NCBI RefSeq assembly: GCF_001598415.1
Contig: NZ_BCYX01000001.1
Coordinates: 248,001 to 312,000 of the forward strand
Length of the DNA: 64,000 nucleotides
Reading direction: 5' to 3'
From: Sphingomonas mali NBRC 15500
Lineage (GTDB): Bacteria > Pseudomonadota > Alphaproteobacteria > Sphingomonadales > Sphingomonadaceae
Below the pieces are notes generated by a model. The model made no database searches and was not told the DNA's origin. It was given only the letters and a program-made list of their open reading frames with translations. Of the stretch, positions 52,922 through 61,526 are shown piece by piece. Numbering within the stretch: the stretch's first letter is position 1; each line of letters begins with the position of its first letter. The position numbers were made by a program, and so were the translations under genes.

Positions 52922-55123
52922 GTGTTCCGGCGGCTGCTAGTCGAATGGTGCGCCGTCGCCTTGCTGGTGCTGGGTCTGACGGTCGGCCTTACCCTTACTA
53001 GAGCAACATCCAAGGCGGATGACGCGATCTATGATCAGATCGTGCATTTGCGCGCGCCCCCCGCCTCGGAGCGGATTCTTCTGGTCACGATAGACGATGC
53101 GAGCCTCGCTGCGCTCGGGCATTGGCCTTGGCCGAGAACCGTTCATGCGAAAGCGATCCAGGCTATCTCGGCTGCTCGGCCGGCGGCAATCGCCTATGAT
53201 GTGCTCTTCACCGAGCCCGCACGCGCGTCAAAGGAAGACGAGGCGCTTGCCGCAGCCCTCAGCGATGCGAAGAAGGTCACGCTACCCATTCTTTTCGAGG
53301 CGCCGGGTGCGAATGGTCGTCCGTTCGAAACGGTGCTTCCCGTCCCGCCGATCGCTCGTGCCGCAGCGGCGCTCGGGCATGTGGCGCTCCCTCACGAAGC
53401 GGACGGCCAGGCGCGGGCCGCATTGCTTGATGTGAACGACGGATCGCATGCCTGGCCACACCTGGCCGAGCAGACGTTCCGGCTGGCGTACGGACGGCCG
53501 TCCCCGGCATGGCAGCGCGGGGTTCGGCGCGGCGACATGTCGGTACTGGTGCCGTACCGCGAAGTGGGTGCCTATCGCACCGCGTCCTTCAGCGATGTGC
53601 TCGCGGGTCGACTCCCGCCGGCCTTTATTCGCGATCGCATCGTGCTCGTCGGCGCGACCGCGGGCGGCCTTGGCGACCGTCACGATGTCGCCGGGGCCGG
53701 TACGCTGGCAGGCATCGAGGTTCAGGCGAACTTGCTGAACGCAATGCTGGCCGACCGGTTCGTGCGGGAAGCACCGCTTCCATTACGTCTCGCGATCGGA
53801 GCATTGCCCGCCCTCATCCTGTTGCTCCTGTTTTGGCGCCTGCGACCCTCTGCGGCATTGGTGGCCTCACTGGTGATGTTCGGGCTCATCGCTATGGCGC
53901 CAGTCCTGCTGATCGCCATGGCGGGCCTCTGGATCCCGCCGGCGACGGGCCTTGTCGGCGTGCTGTTCGTGTATCCGTTATGGGGTTGGCGGCGGTTGCA
54001 CACGATCGACAAGGCGGTTGCCCGGGAATTGTCCCAATTGTCGGACGACCTCGACGGGTGGGTGGCGACGACGATAGACCGGCTGGATCATCCAGGACGC
54101 AACGCAGTCGCCCTGAGCGGCTCGATCACTGCGCTTCGCGACTTGAAACGCCTGGTTGCCGACACCGTGGAGGGAATTGCCGATCCTCTGGTCGTCACCA
54201 CGATGGAGGGCGATGTCCTGGTCGCCAACCGGCACGCGGAGGCCCTTCTCTCGCAGAATGCCGGTGTTCGCAATGCGCTGTACGGCATGCCCTCTACCAA
54301 CGATCTGATATCGGCGGATGGACGACATTTCTCGCACCGCCGCACGCCGCTTACCGGTGCCGACGGCACGCGACGTGGCTGGATTCACCTGCTGGCGGAG
54401 ATCACGGGTATCAGGGCTGTCGAGCGGGATCGCGAGCAAGCACTCGAATTCCTGAGCCACGATATGCGTTCGCCGCAAGCGTCGATCCTCACGTTGCTGG
54501 AGGGATCGAAAACGGGCGTCGGGGCGGATGCGGCGGACAAGATTGCTTATCACGCCCGGCGCACCCTCAACCTTGCCGAAAATTTCGTGCAGCTCGCCCG
54601 GCTACGCGAGACGCCCTTCGGTCCGGAAGACGTCGACCTTCATGACTGTCTCGCGGAGGCAAGCGACGCCCTATGGCCGCTGGCGTCGAAGAAAAACGTC
54701 TGGATCGTCGTGCCACCAGCCGAGCCCTGTTACGTGGCAGGTGAGCGCCACGCCCTCACCCGCGCCTTGCTCAACCTGCTCGACAACGCCGTCAGGTTCA
54801 GCCCTTCTGGCGCGAAGATCAGATGCGAAATCGACTCTGTCGAAACCGCAGCGACCTCGCTGTTCGAGATTTGGATCGAGGACCAGGGTCCGGGCATATC
54901 CGAGGAGCGGTTGACGGATCTGACCAGCCGGTTCGGCCCGCTGGCGGTCGCGGGGCCGGGTCTCAGCGTCGGCCTCGGCCTGGCTTACGTCCGGACCGTT
55001 GCCGAACGCCATGGAGGCGGTCTGCGATACGAGGCGGTCTCGCCCCGCGGATCGCGCTTCATCTTCACGATTCCGGCGCTCGATCCCTCATCCGTTGACG
55101 GCGGCCCGCACGAGTCTGGGTAA
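52922..55123 (+). CDS. CHASE2-domain sensor histidine kinase
   Basis: A 733-residue membrane kinase. An N-terminal signal-anchor helix is followed by a periplasmic CHASE2 domain (about 28-285; ILLVTIDDASLAALGHWPWPR, AIAYDVLFTEP, FIRDRIVLVGATAGGLGD). Three closely spaced transmembrane helices follow (about 288-360), then a PAS-like segment (about 400-495). The H-box is FLSHDMRSPQ with His513, the N-box LLNLLDNAVRFSP, and the G-boxes EDQGPGIS and GLSVGLGLAYV. GTG 52922 follows GAGGGGCTG and lies five bases after the LysM-FecR stop. It is the likely kinase for the OmpR-type regulator encoded two genes upstream. The 3' end overlaps the opposite lipoprotein gene. Confidence 0.92.
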   Translation: MFRRLLVEWCAVALLVLGLTVGLTLTRATSKADDAIYDQIVHLRAPPASERILLVTIDDASLAALGHWPWPRTVHAKAIQAISAARPAAIAYDVLFTEPARASKEDEALAAALSDAKKVTLPILFEAPGANGRPFETVLPVPPIARAAAALGHVALPHEADGQARAALLDVNDGSHAWPHLAEQTFRLAYGRPSPAWQRGVRRGDMSVLVPYREVGAYRTASFSDVLAGRLPPAFIRDRIVLVGATAGGLGDRHDVAGAGTLAGIEVQANLLNAMLADRFVREAPLPLRLAIGALPALILLLLFWRLRPSAALVASLVMFGLIAMAPVLLIAMAGLWIPPATGLVGVLFVYPLWGWRRLHTIDKAVARELSQLSDDLDGWVATTIDRLDHPGRNAVALSGSITALRDLKRLVADTVEGIADPLVVTTMEGDVLVANRHAEALLSQNAGVRNALYGMPSTNDLISADGRHFSHRRTPLTGADGTRRGWIHLLAEITGIRAVERDREQALEFLSHDMRSPQASILTLLEGSKTGVGADAADKIAYHARRTLNLAENFVQLARLRETPFGPEDVDLHDCLAEASDALWPLASKKNVWIVVPPAEPCYVAGERHALTRALLNLLDNAVRFSPSGAKIRCEIDSVETAATSLFEIWIEDQGPGISEERLTDLTSRFGPLAVAGPGLSVGLGLAYVRTVAERHGGGLRYEAVSPRGSRFIFTIPALDPSSVDGGPHESG

Positions 55124-55570
55124 TATCTTCGCCGCCGAGCCGCCGCAGTGGCGCGCCGCCGCGGCGTTTCGGAACAATAGCGAGCCATTGGTCCGGTCGA
55201 TCATTCCGACCGTCAAGACGTAGCGTTGCGGTTGGCAGAGTACGATGGGGTGCATCGCGCCCTTCACGGTTTCCGCACTACGCTCGGGGCGCTGGACCTC
55301 GACATTGGGCGACGCGTTCGCGAGACCGATCTCGAGCCGATAACGACCGTTCGGGCTTTCGCGATATCCTTTGCTGGCCAGAGCCTCGCGCACCAGCACG
55401 GATGCCTGCATAACAGTGCCGCCAGCATCCCCCGGAGCGGGCGCGAATGTATAGCTGGCATCTGTCAGCCCCGCTCCCACCGGCGGCAGAGGGCCTTGCC
55501 GGCTCATCGGAGACGTGCACGCGCCGACGAGAGACAGCGCTGCCGCTGCGACCAACCATGCTGTACGCAT
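55088..55570 (-). CDS. Putative outer-membrane lipoprotein (DUF4136-like)
   Basis: A 160-residue protein with a lipoprotein signal: MRTAWLVAAAALSLVGAC, with the lipobox LVGA-C at residue 18. The mature part has YTFAPAPGDAGGTVMQASVLVREALASKGY, then a beta-rich region with LEIGLANASPNVEV and YVLTVGMIDRTNGSLLFRNAAA. This resembles DUF4136-type lipoproteins, but I am not certain of the family. It overlaps the 3' end of the convergent CHASE2 kinase gene by 36 bp, so the two transcripts share antisense ends. Function unknown. Confidence 0.78.
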   Translation of the reverse strand: MRTAWLVAAAALSLVGACTSPMSRQGPLPPVGAGLTDASYTFAPAPGDAGGTVMQASVLVREALASKGYRESPNGRYRLEIGLANASPNVEVQRPERSAETVKGAMHPIVLCQPQRYVLTVGMIDRTNGSLLFRNAAAARHCGGSAAKILPRLVRAAVNG

Positions 55571-55831
55571 TACCTTCTCCGTGACCCCGCGTCCTGCCCT
55601 TAGACGAAAGCACGGCTAAGCCTCAACTCGGCGGGGCTGCGGCGGGGGTTTGCCCCTAACGGGCTTAGCGACGCCTTAAACGCCGATCACGCCAGGCAGC
55701 GATCGTTATCGCAACGTTCGACAGGCCCCGCCTCCCTATCCGCGGCAAATGCGCGGGGAGAAGCTAGCGACAAGCGTCTGTTTTCTGGAGAATGTCGACA
55801 TTGGCGGTCCGGACCGCTGTGGACCATCCCG

Positions 55832-55921
<90 letters not shown>

Positions 55922-56050
55922 GCACTGGGAGTTCCGCACCTTTATGCACTGTTTGGACGGTGCGGGTGCTGGTCGAAGGCGGCGCCTCTAACGCACGCGG
56001 TCCGCGCGCGCAAGCGGTCCGCTTGTGCAGCGCCGAAGAAACTCTACATT

Positions 56051-56437
56051 ATGGTCATGACTCGTTCCGAACCCCATGATGTGCTTTCGCAATCCGGTGT
56101 GCCGATGCCAGCCGTCGCGACCGCGCGGTTCACGATCGGCGATGTCGTTCGCCACCGGATGTTCGACTTTCGCGGGGTGATTTTCGATATCGACCCGGTC
56201 TTCGCCAACACCGACGAATGGTATGAATCGATCCCCGAGGACCTGCGCCCGTCCAAGGAGCAGCCATTCTACCACCTGCTCGCCGAGAACGGGGAGTCGA
56301 GCTACGTCGCTTATGTCAGCCAACAGAACTTGTTGCACGACGATAGCGAGGAACCGGTCGATCATCCGGCGATCGACGGCCTGTTCACTGGCTTTGCCCA
56401 CGGCCGCTATAATCTGCGCCGCGAGCATCGCCACTAG
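56051..56437 (+). CDS. hspQ: Heat-shock protein HspQ (hemimethylated-DNA-binding fold)
   Basis: A 128-residue HspQ/YccV-family protein. Core motifs are FTIGDVVRHRMFDFRGVIFDIDPVFANTDEWYE (split by the beta turn), QPFYHLLAE and YVAYVSQQNLL, covering about residues 27-95. In E. coli HspQ modulates Lon-protease specificity and binds hemimethylated oriC DNA. It sits between tRNA-Ser and a TonB receptor. ATG 56051 or 56057 may start. A small perfect hairpin at 56480-56496 follows 42 bp downstream without a T-tract. Confidence 0.92.
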   Translation: MVMTRSEPHDVLSQSGVPMPAVATARFTIGDVVRHRMFDFRGVIFDIDPVFANTDEWYESIPEDLRPSKEQPFYHLLAENGESSYVAYVSQQNLLHDDSEEPVDHPAIDGLFTGFAHGRYNLRREHRH

Positions 56438-56479
56438 GGCACGCGCCCGCCAATCGACCGGTGTGTGACTTTTGTGCAT

Positions 56480-56496
56480 CGCAAGAAAAACTTGCG
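56480..56496. repeat. Short hairpin between hspQ and the TonB receptor
   Basis: CGCAAG-AAAAA-CTTGCG is a perfect 6-bp stem with a 5-base loop, in the 164-bp gap after hspQ. It may end the hspQ transcript or be an operator for the receptor gene. The absence of a T-tract makes termination doubtful. Confidence 0.35.
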
Positions 56497-56601
56497 GTCC
56501 ATCGCCCTGCCCAGCGTCTAGCAATGTTACCAACCTGTGACGATATCCGCCGCAACAGGGTAATCGGGACGTGCGTCCCCCGCTTATAAAGGGGTAATTT
56601 C

Positions 56602-59055
56602 ATGAGGTTCAACCGCGCCGCGTTGGCGATCGCCGTTTCCACGATCGCGCTGGCAACTAGCCATTCTGCCTTCGCCCAGGACACCCCGCCTGCCCCCGCA
56701 ACGCCGCAAACAGATGCTGGCGCCAGCGATCAGGACGCCGCCCCGGGTAGTGAGATCGTCGTCACCGGCACGCGCGTTGCCGGGCGCACCAAGCTCGATA
56801 CGGCATCGCCTGTCGACGTACTGAGTGGCGCCAGCCTACGTAACCAGGGAACTACCGAACTCGGTGCGGCGCTCGCTTCGGTCGCGCCGTCGATCGACTT
56901 CCCGCGTCCCTCCGCCGTGGATGGCACCGACGCGATTCGCCCGGCTACGCTGCGCGGCCTGTCGCCCGACCAGACGCTGGTGCTGATCAACAACGTTCGC
57001 GCACACACCTCCGCGCTGCTCAACATCAACGGCTCTGTCGGCCGCGGATCGGCCGCGACCGACCTCAACACCATCCCGACCGTCGCGCTCGATCGCATCG
57101 AAGTGCTGCGCGACGGTGCGTCGGCGCAATATGGCTCGGACGCGATCGCCGGCGTGGTCAACCTCCGCCTGCGTGAAGCGCGCTCGGGCGGCGGCGTTTC
57201 GACAACCTATGGTTTCTACAATACCGATATCGAGACCGCGCGCGGCGATCGCCACACCAATGGCGAGCACACCGTGTCGGTGTCGGGCTGGCAGGGCATC
57301 GGCTTCGGCCAGGACGGCTATCTGACCATCTCGGGCGAGTTCGTGAACCGCCAGCCGACCAACCGCGCCGATTTCGACCCGCGTGTTACGCCCAGCGCCG
57401 TGACCGGCCGCTTCGGCGATCCGGCGGTCACGCAGTACAGCCTGTTCGCCAATTTCGGCACGTCGATCGGTGGCAACTGGAAGCTTTATGGTTGGGCGGG
57501 TTATCAGGATCGCGATAGCCGCAGCGCGGCCTTTCCTCGCCTGCCCACTGTCGTGATCTCGGGTGCCAACACGGTTGGCAACACGCTGACGCAATATCCC
57601 AACGGTTTCCTGCCGATCATCAATACCAAGTCGCGCGACCTCAACACCGCTTTGGGACTCAAAGGCGACGTGGCTGGTTGGGACGTCGATCTGAACGTCT
57701 CCTATGGCCGCAACAAGATCGGGTTCCGCACGCTGAACTCGGCCAACTACACTTATGGCGCCGCGACCCAAACCGGCTTCTCGGACGGCGCGTTGATCTA
57801 CGATCAATTGGTCGGCGGCGTCGACGTGTCGCGCAAGTTCGACGTCTTCCAGTCGCTCAACGTCGCGTTCGGCGTCGAGGGGCGCCGCGAAGGCTTCCAG
57901 ATCCAGGCGGGCGAGCCCGCATCGTACAATTCCGGCACCGCATTCCCGCTCGCCCAGCCCGGCGCGCAAGGCTTTGTCGGCTTCGCGCCGGTCAACGCGA
58001 TCAAGCGGCATCGCCAGAACGGATCGATCTATCTCGACCTCGAAGCACAGGTCACCGATAAGTTCCTGGTCGGAATCGCCGGTCGCGGTGAGGATTATTC
58101 GGACTTCGGGACGACCGGTACCGGCAAGGTCTCGCTGCGATACGACTTCGCTCCGTGGTTCGCGCTGCGCGGCACCGCGTCGACCGGTTTCCGGGCGCCA
58201 GCGCTGCAGCAGCAATATTTCACCTCGGTCGCGTCGGTGATCCAGAATGGCGCGCCACTGCTGACCGGCCTTTACCCGTCTGTTTCGCCGGTAGCCACGG
58301 CATTGGGCGGCTTGCCGCTCAAGCCCGAAAAGTCGACCAACTTTTCCGCCGGCACGGTGATCCGCGTGGGCGGTTTCGACCTCACCGTCGATGGCTATTA
58401 CATCAAGATCCGCGACCAGATCGGCCTGTCGGAGAACATCCAGGCGAGCTTCAGCCCACAAGTCGCGGGAATCCTTGCACCCTATGGCGTGCAGGCGGCG
58501 CGCTTCTTCATCAACGGCTTGGCGTCAACCACACAGGGTATCGACGCGGTTGCACATTACCGGCTGAAGTCGGGTGGCGCCGGTACGTTCGACTTTACGG
58601 TCGCGGCCAACGTCAACAAGGTCGACATCACCAAGGTACCGACATCGACCGCGGTCAACCTCAATCCGGCTCCCACGCTGTTCGCGCGCAGCCGCATCCT
58701 GACGTTCGAGCAGGGTACGCCGGGTGAGAAGATCACCGGCTCGATCGACTGGTCGCTCGACAATCTCGCCGCGACGGCGCGCGTGACCTATTATGGTGAT
58801 GTCAATCAGCCGGGCACGGCGGCCAGTGGTGCTGCCGACATCCATACCGGACAGCACGCGATCACCGACTTCGAGTTGCGCTACCAGCCCAAGAAAGGCG
58901 CGCAGGTCGCACTCGGCGTCAACAACCTGTTCGACATCTATCCGGACAGGACCATCGCGGCGAACAACACGACCGGCGTAGTCGGCTTCCCTTACTACTC
59001 GCCGTTCGGCTTCAACGGGCGCTATCTCTATGCGCGCGTGGGCTTCAACTGGTAA
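56602..59055 (+). CDS. TonB-dependent receptor near the ribosomal genes
   Basis: An 817-residue outer-membrane receptor with a signal peptide ending SAFAQD. The TonB-box-like sequence is SEIVVTGTRVAGRTK; plug motifs include LRGLSPDQTLVLINNVR and IEVLRDGASAQYGSDAIAGVVNLRLR. The barrel has ATASTGFRAPALQQQYF-like strands and ends YARVGFNW. The plug's D-G-A-S-A-x-Y-G-S-D-A-I-A-G-V-V pattern is typical of a receptor group often linked to iron or vitamin uptake, but there are no adjacent transport genes and the ligand is open. AAAGGGG lies upstream of the ATG. A strong hairpin follows the stop. Confidence 0.93.
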   Translation: MRFNRAALAIAVSTIALATSHSAFAQDTPPAPATPQTDAGASDQDAAPGSEIVVTGTRVAGRTKLDTASPVDVLSGASLRNQGTTELGAALASVAPSIDFPRPSAVDGTDAIRPATLRGLSPDQTLVLINNVRAHTSALLNINGSVGRGSAATDLNTIPTVALDRIEVLRDGASAQYGSDAIAGVVNLRLREARSGGGVSTTYGFYNTDIETARGDRHTNGEHTVSVSGWQGIGFGQDGYLTISGEFVNRQPTNRADFDPRVTPSAVTGRFGDPAVTQYSLFANFGTSIGGNWKLYGWAGYQDRDSRSAAFPRLPTVVISGANTVGNTLTQYPNGFLPIINTKSRDLNTALGLKGDVAGWDVDLNVSYGRNKIGFRTLNSANYTYGAATQTGFSDGALIYDQLVGGVDVSRKFDVFQSLNVAFGVEGRREGFQIQAGEPASYNSGTAFPLAQPGAQGFVGFAPVNAIKRHRQNGSIYLDLEAQVTDKFLVGIAGRGEDYSDFGTTGTGKVSLRYDFAPWFALRGTASTGFRAPALQQQYFTSVASVIQNGAPLLTGLYPSVSPVATALGGLPLKPEKSTNFSAGTVIRVGGFDLTVDGYYIKIRDQIGLSENIQASFSPQVAGILAPYGVQAARFFINGLASTTQGIDAVAHYRLKSGGAGTFDFTVAANVNKVDITKVPTSTAVNLNPAPTLFARSRILTFEQGTPGEKITGSIDWSLDNLAATARVTYYGDVNQPGTAASGAADIHTGQHAITDFELRYQPKKGAQVALGVNNLFDIYPDRTIAANNTTGVVGFPYYSPFGFNGRYLYARVGFNW

Positions 59056-59071
59056 GGGACGGGCAAGACAC

Positions 59072-59099
59072 GGCGGCGCGGTCACAAAACCGCGCCGCC
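59072..59099 (+). terminator. Hairpin terminator after the TonB receptor
   Basis: GGCGGCGCGGT (59072-59082) and ACCGCGCCGCC (59089-59099) form a perfect 11-bp stem with a 6-base loop, starting 17 bp after the receptor stop. No T-tract follows, so it may act with Rho or as an mRNA 3'-end stabiliser. Confidence 0.65.
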
Positions 59100-59103
59100 A
59101 CGG

Positions 59104-59132
59104 TTGACAGAATCACCTCACTCCCTTAGGCG
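59104..59132 (+). promoter_or_regulatory. Possible promoter for rplU-rpmA
   Basis: A perfect -35 hexamer TTGACA is at 59104-59109. The best -10 at suitable spacing is TTAGGC (59126-59131), which is weak. It lies 65-90 bp before the rplU start and just after the receptor terminator, where a ribosomal-protein promoter is expected. Confidence 0.35.
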
Positions 59133-59195
59133 CGCCCCTTCAACCGTGGGGCCCCGGCCTTCGCGGGCATACGGATTTGAAAGAGAAATAGGGCC

Positions 59196-59576
59196 ATGTT
59201 CGCAGTCGTGCGCACGGGCGGCAAGCAATATCGCGTCGCCGCCGGAGACAAGATCGTCGTCGAGAAGATCGACGGAGAAGCCGGTAGCTCGGTGACGCTG
59301 GGCGACGTCCTGCTCGCCGGCGAGGGCTCGGACCTGCAGCCGACCGACGGCCTGACTGTCGCCGCCGAGATCGTCGCGCAGGCGAAGGGCGAGAAGGTCA
59401 TCGTCTTCAAGAAGCGTCGTCGTCACAATTATCGTCGTCGCAACGGCCACCGCCAGAACCACACGATCCTGAAGATCGTGTCGATCGGCGCCGCCGAGAA
59501 GAAGGCTGCGCCCAAGAAGGCCGCCGCCAAGAAGACCGAAGAGGCCGGCGCTGAAGCCCCGGCTGCCGAAGCTTAA
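59196..59576 (+). CDS. rplU: 50S ribosomal protein L21
   Basis: A 126-residue L21. The conserved body (1-102) is [20 protein letters not shown] ... [27 protein letters not shown] (split). A C-terminal tail of about 24 residues, rich in Lys, Ala and Glu ([20 protein letters not shown]), extends past the roughly 103-residue E. coli protein; such tails are common in alphaproteobacteria. It binds 23S rRNA in the large subunit. It is followed by rpmA after 17 bp, the usual operon. Confidence 0.97.
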   Translation: MFAVVRTGGKQYRVAAGDKIVVEKIDGEAGSSVTLGDVLLAGEGSDLQPTDGLTVAAEIVAQAKGEKVIVFKKRRRHNYRRRNGHRQNHTILKIVSIGAAEKKAAPKKAAAKKTEEAGAEAPAAEA

Positions 59577-59593
59577 GATCGGGAAGAGTAGAG

Positions 59594-59863
59594 ATGGCAC
59601 ATAAGAAAGCAGGCGGTTCGTCGCGCAACGGTCGCGATTCGGCTGGCCGTCGCCTCGGTGTGAAGAAGTTCGGCGGACAGGAAGTCGTCGCCGGCAACAT
59701 CATCGTGCGTCAGCGCGGGACCAAATTCTATGCCGGCCGCAACGTCGGCATGGGCAAGGATCATACCCTTTTTGCGCTTACCGACGGTCGCGTGACCTTC
59801 CACGAGGGCAAGCTCGGCCGAAAGTTCTGCTCGGTAGACATTATGGCGCAAGCCGCAGAATAA
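59594..59863 (+). CDS. rpmA: 50S ribosomal protein L27
   Basis: An 89-residue L27 starting [20 protein letters not shown] and containing [21 protein letters not shown]. Its N-terminus reaches the peptidyl-transferase centre and is not preceded by a cleavable leader here. AAGAGTAGAG precedes the ATG. Expected partner of rplU; a structured terminator region follows. Confidence 0.98.
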   Translation: MAHKKAGGSSRNGRDSAGRRLGVKKFGGQEVVAGNIIVRQRGTKFYAGRNVGMGKDHTLFALTDGRVTFHEGKLGRKFCSVDIMAQAAE

Positions 59864-59869
59864 CGGGCA

Positions 59870-59957
59870 ACCGCACGGGTTGCCCACCAGGGCGACCCGG
59901 GTCTCGGGCTAACCAGAGACCGAACAAGGGAGACGGGTCGCCCCGGCTCCCTTTTTT
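59870..59957 (+). terminator. Structured 3' region and terminator after rpmA
   Basis: A hairpin GGGCAACC/GGTTGCCC starts six bases after the rpmA stop. GGCGACCCG (from 59891) pairs with CGGGTCGCC (59934-59942), enclosing GGTCTC/GAGACC. GGGAG (59928-59932) can pair with CTCCC (59947-59951), followed by TTTTTT. The last two pairings compete, so alternative folds are possible. Confidence 0.7.
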
Positions 59958-60032
59958 CATGCTCCCTCCACTTCCGGGTCGCAGAGACGTCACATCGACG
60001 TGCGAGCGGCTCGGCACGATACGGAGAGTGAG

Positions 60033-60584
60033 ATGTTCGCGCGGACCAAGAGACTGACATTACGTCCCGGCTGGCCCGAGGACGCCGCCGCGATCGCCCA
60101 GGCGATCGGCCATGAGGAAGTCGTGACCAAGCTGTCGCGGGTGCCCTGGCCCTATACCGAGGCCAATGCCGCCGAATGGCTGGCGACGCCGCGAGCCAAG
60201 GACAATGTGTCGCTGTCGATCCTCGCACACGAGGAAGCGACGCCGCGGCTGGTCGGCGGGATCGGCATCCACCCGGCCGAGGATATGGACGGTTACGAGA
60301 TCGGCTATTGGCTGACCCCCGACGCTTGGGGTCGCGGCTACGCCACCGAGGCGGGCAAAGCCGTCCTCGGCATTGCGCGATTCGCGATGGGCCTGAAGAG
60401 GCTGCGCTCGCGCTATTTCGTCGACAATCCCGCCTCAGGTAAGGTGTTGACGAAGCTCGGCTTCCGGCCGACCGGGCGGACCGCCACCTATTGCCTTGCG
60501 CGTGGGCATGAGGTCGAGAGCGTCACGCTGGCGCTCGATTTCGACGCTGACGAGCCGGCATGCCGAATGCAGATCGCGGCCTGA
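60033..60584 (+). CDS. GNAT-family N-acetyltransferase (RimJ/RimL-like)
   Basis: A 183-residue acetyltransferase_3-type protein beginning RTKRLTLRPGWPEDAAAIAQAI. The acetyl-CoA site is seen in IGYWLTPDAWGRGYATEAGKAVL and the late N-P-A-S-G-K-V-L-x-K-L-G-F segment. I chose ATG 60033 with CGGAGAG upstream; GTG 60000 adds 11 residues without a ribosome-binding site. The substrate may be a protein N-terminus or a small amine. A gene of this type between rpmA and obgE is a recurring sphingomonad arrangement as I recall it. A strong hairpin follows. Confidence 0.9.
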   Translation: MFARTKRLTLRPGWPEDAAAIAQAIGHEEVVTKLSRVPWPYTEANAAEWLATPRAKDNVSLSILAHEEATPRLVGGIGIHPAEDMDGYEIGYWLTPDAWGRGYATEAGKAVLGIARFAMGLKRLRSRYFVDNPASGKVLTKLGFRPTGRTATYCLARGHEVESVTLALDFDADEPACRMQIAA

Positions 60585-60596
60585 GGTCGAGATCGA

Positions 60597-60631
60597 CCGC
60601 CGCCGTCCGGATCCGTGCCGGACGGCGGCGG
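60597..60631. terminator. Perfect GC-rich hairpin after the GNAT gene
   Basis: CCGCCGCCGTCCGG (60597-60610) and CCGGACGGCGGCGG (60618-60631) form a perfect 14-bp stem with a 7-base loop. It starts 12 bp after the acetyltransferase stop; ATTGATTTC follows, a weak T-rich tail. Probably terminates the ribosomal-gene transcript before the TetR gene. Confidence 0.7.
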
Positions 60632-60667
60632 ATTGATTTCATGTGTCAAACGTCCGACAGGTCATTC

Positions 60668-61264
60668 ATGTCAGTGACTCCCCTTCCCGTCCGTCGTCGC
60701 CTCAGCCCCGAGGAATCGCGCGAAGCTGCTCTCGATGCAGCGCGCGACCTGCTGGTCGAGCTGGGTCCGCAGGCGGTGACCTTGAAGGCCGTATCGGCAC
60801 GGATCGGACGGACTCACGCCAATCTGCTGCATCATTTCGGTTCGGCCGCCGGGCTGCAAAAGGCGCTGATCGAACGGATGGCGGAGTTCATCTCGACCAC
60901 CATCCGCGAAACCGTGATTCGCCAGCGCACCGAAGACCAGAACCCGCGCGAAGTCGTCGACCTAGCGTTCGATGCGTTCGATACCGGCGGCGCCGGTGCA
61001 CTGGCGAGCTGGATGATCCTGTCGGGCAACGAGGATGCGCTCGATCCGATCCTCAACGCCATCCACGATCTGGTCGACGAGTTGACCGAGGGTCATTCGA
61101 AGCAGGATCGCCCGATCGAGGACGAAACATTGCAGCTCGTCATCATGGCGCTGGGGGACGCCCTGTTCGGCGCGCCCCTCGCCCGCGCGCTCGGTTTGCC
61201 GCGCGACCGCGCGCGCCAACTCGCTTATCAGGCGCTGCGCGACGGCAATTCGCCCGATCGCTGA
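60668..61264 (+). CDS. TetR-family regulator
   Basis: A 198-residue TetR regulator. The DNA-binding segment is LSPEESREAALDAARDLLVELG, then VTLKAVSARIGRTHANLLHHFGSAAGLQKALIE, with recognition helix THANLLHHF. I chose ATG 60668; a longer frame from 60560 overlaps the GNAT gene's 3' end. The C-terminal helices define a ligand domain with no identified inducer. No divergent target gene is adjacent, so its regulon is not evident. Confidence 0.88.
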   Translation: MSVTPLPVRRRLSPEESREAALDAARDLLVELGPQAVTLKAVSARIGRTHANLLHHFGSAAGLQKALIERMAEFISTTIRETVIRQRTEDQNPREVVDLAFDAFDTGGAGALASWMILSGNEDALDPILNAIHDLVDELTEGHSKQDRPIEDETLQLVIMALGDALFGAPLARALGLPRDRARQLAYQALRDGNSPDR

Positions 61265-61349
61265 CGATCCACCCGATTTGGAACAAGGCCAATAGTGAGC
61301 GGGACGCTGGTCGGCTTCAAGCCGGCCTGCGCTGTCCTAGATCGCGCTC

Positions 61350-61526
61350 ATGTCTTTCAACCCCGATACCAATGCCTTGATCTGCCGGATTATCGGCCAC
61401 CGCCGCTCGCGGCGAGTCTGGCACGAGGGCAATGGCTACCGCGCGCAATGCAAACGCTGCGGCACCGGCATGGTCAGGCCGCGCGGGGCGTCTCACTGGA
61501 CTGCAGTGCCGGTCGAGAGCGACTAA
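61350..61526 (+). CDS. Small DUF1660-like zinc-ribbon protein, 58 aa
   Basis: A 58-codon frame starting MSFNPDTNALICRIIGHRRS and containing W-H-E-G-N-G-Y-R-A-Q-C-K-R-C-G-T-G. The pattern Ile-Cys-x3-Gly-His ... Cys-x2-Cys-Gly resembles DUF1660-type small zinc-ribbon proteins known from phages and chromosomes, in which Cys/His residues bind one metal. No strong ribosome-binding site is seen. Its last 53 bp lie opposite the AraC gene's 3' end. No prophage genes are near. Confidence 0.6.
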   Translation: MSFNPDTNALICRIIGHRRSRRVWHEGNGYRAQCKRCGTGMVRPRGASHWTAVPVESD

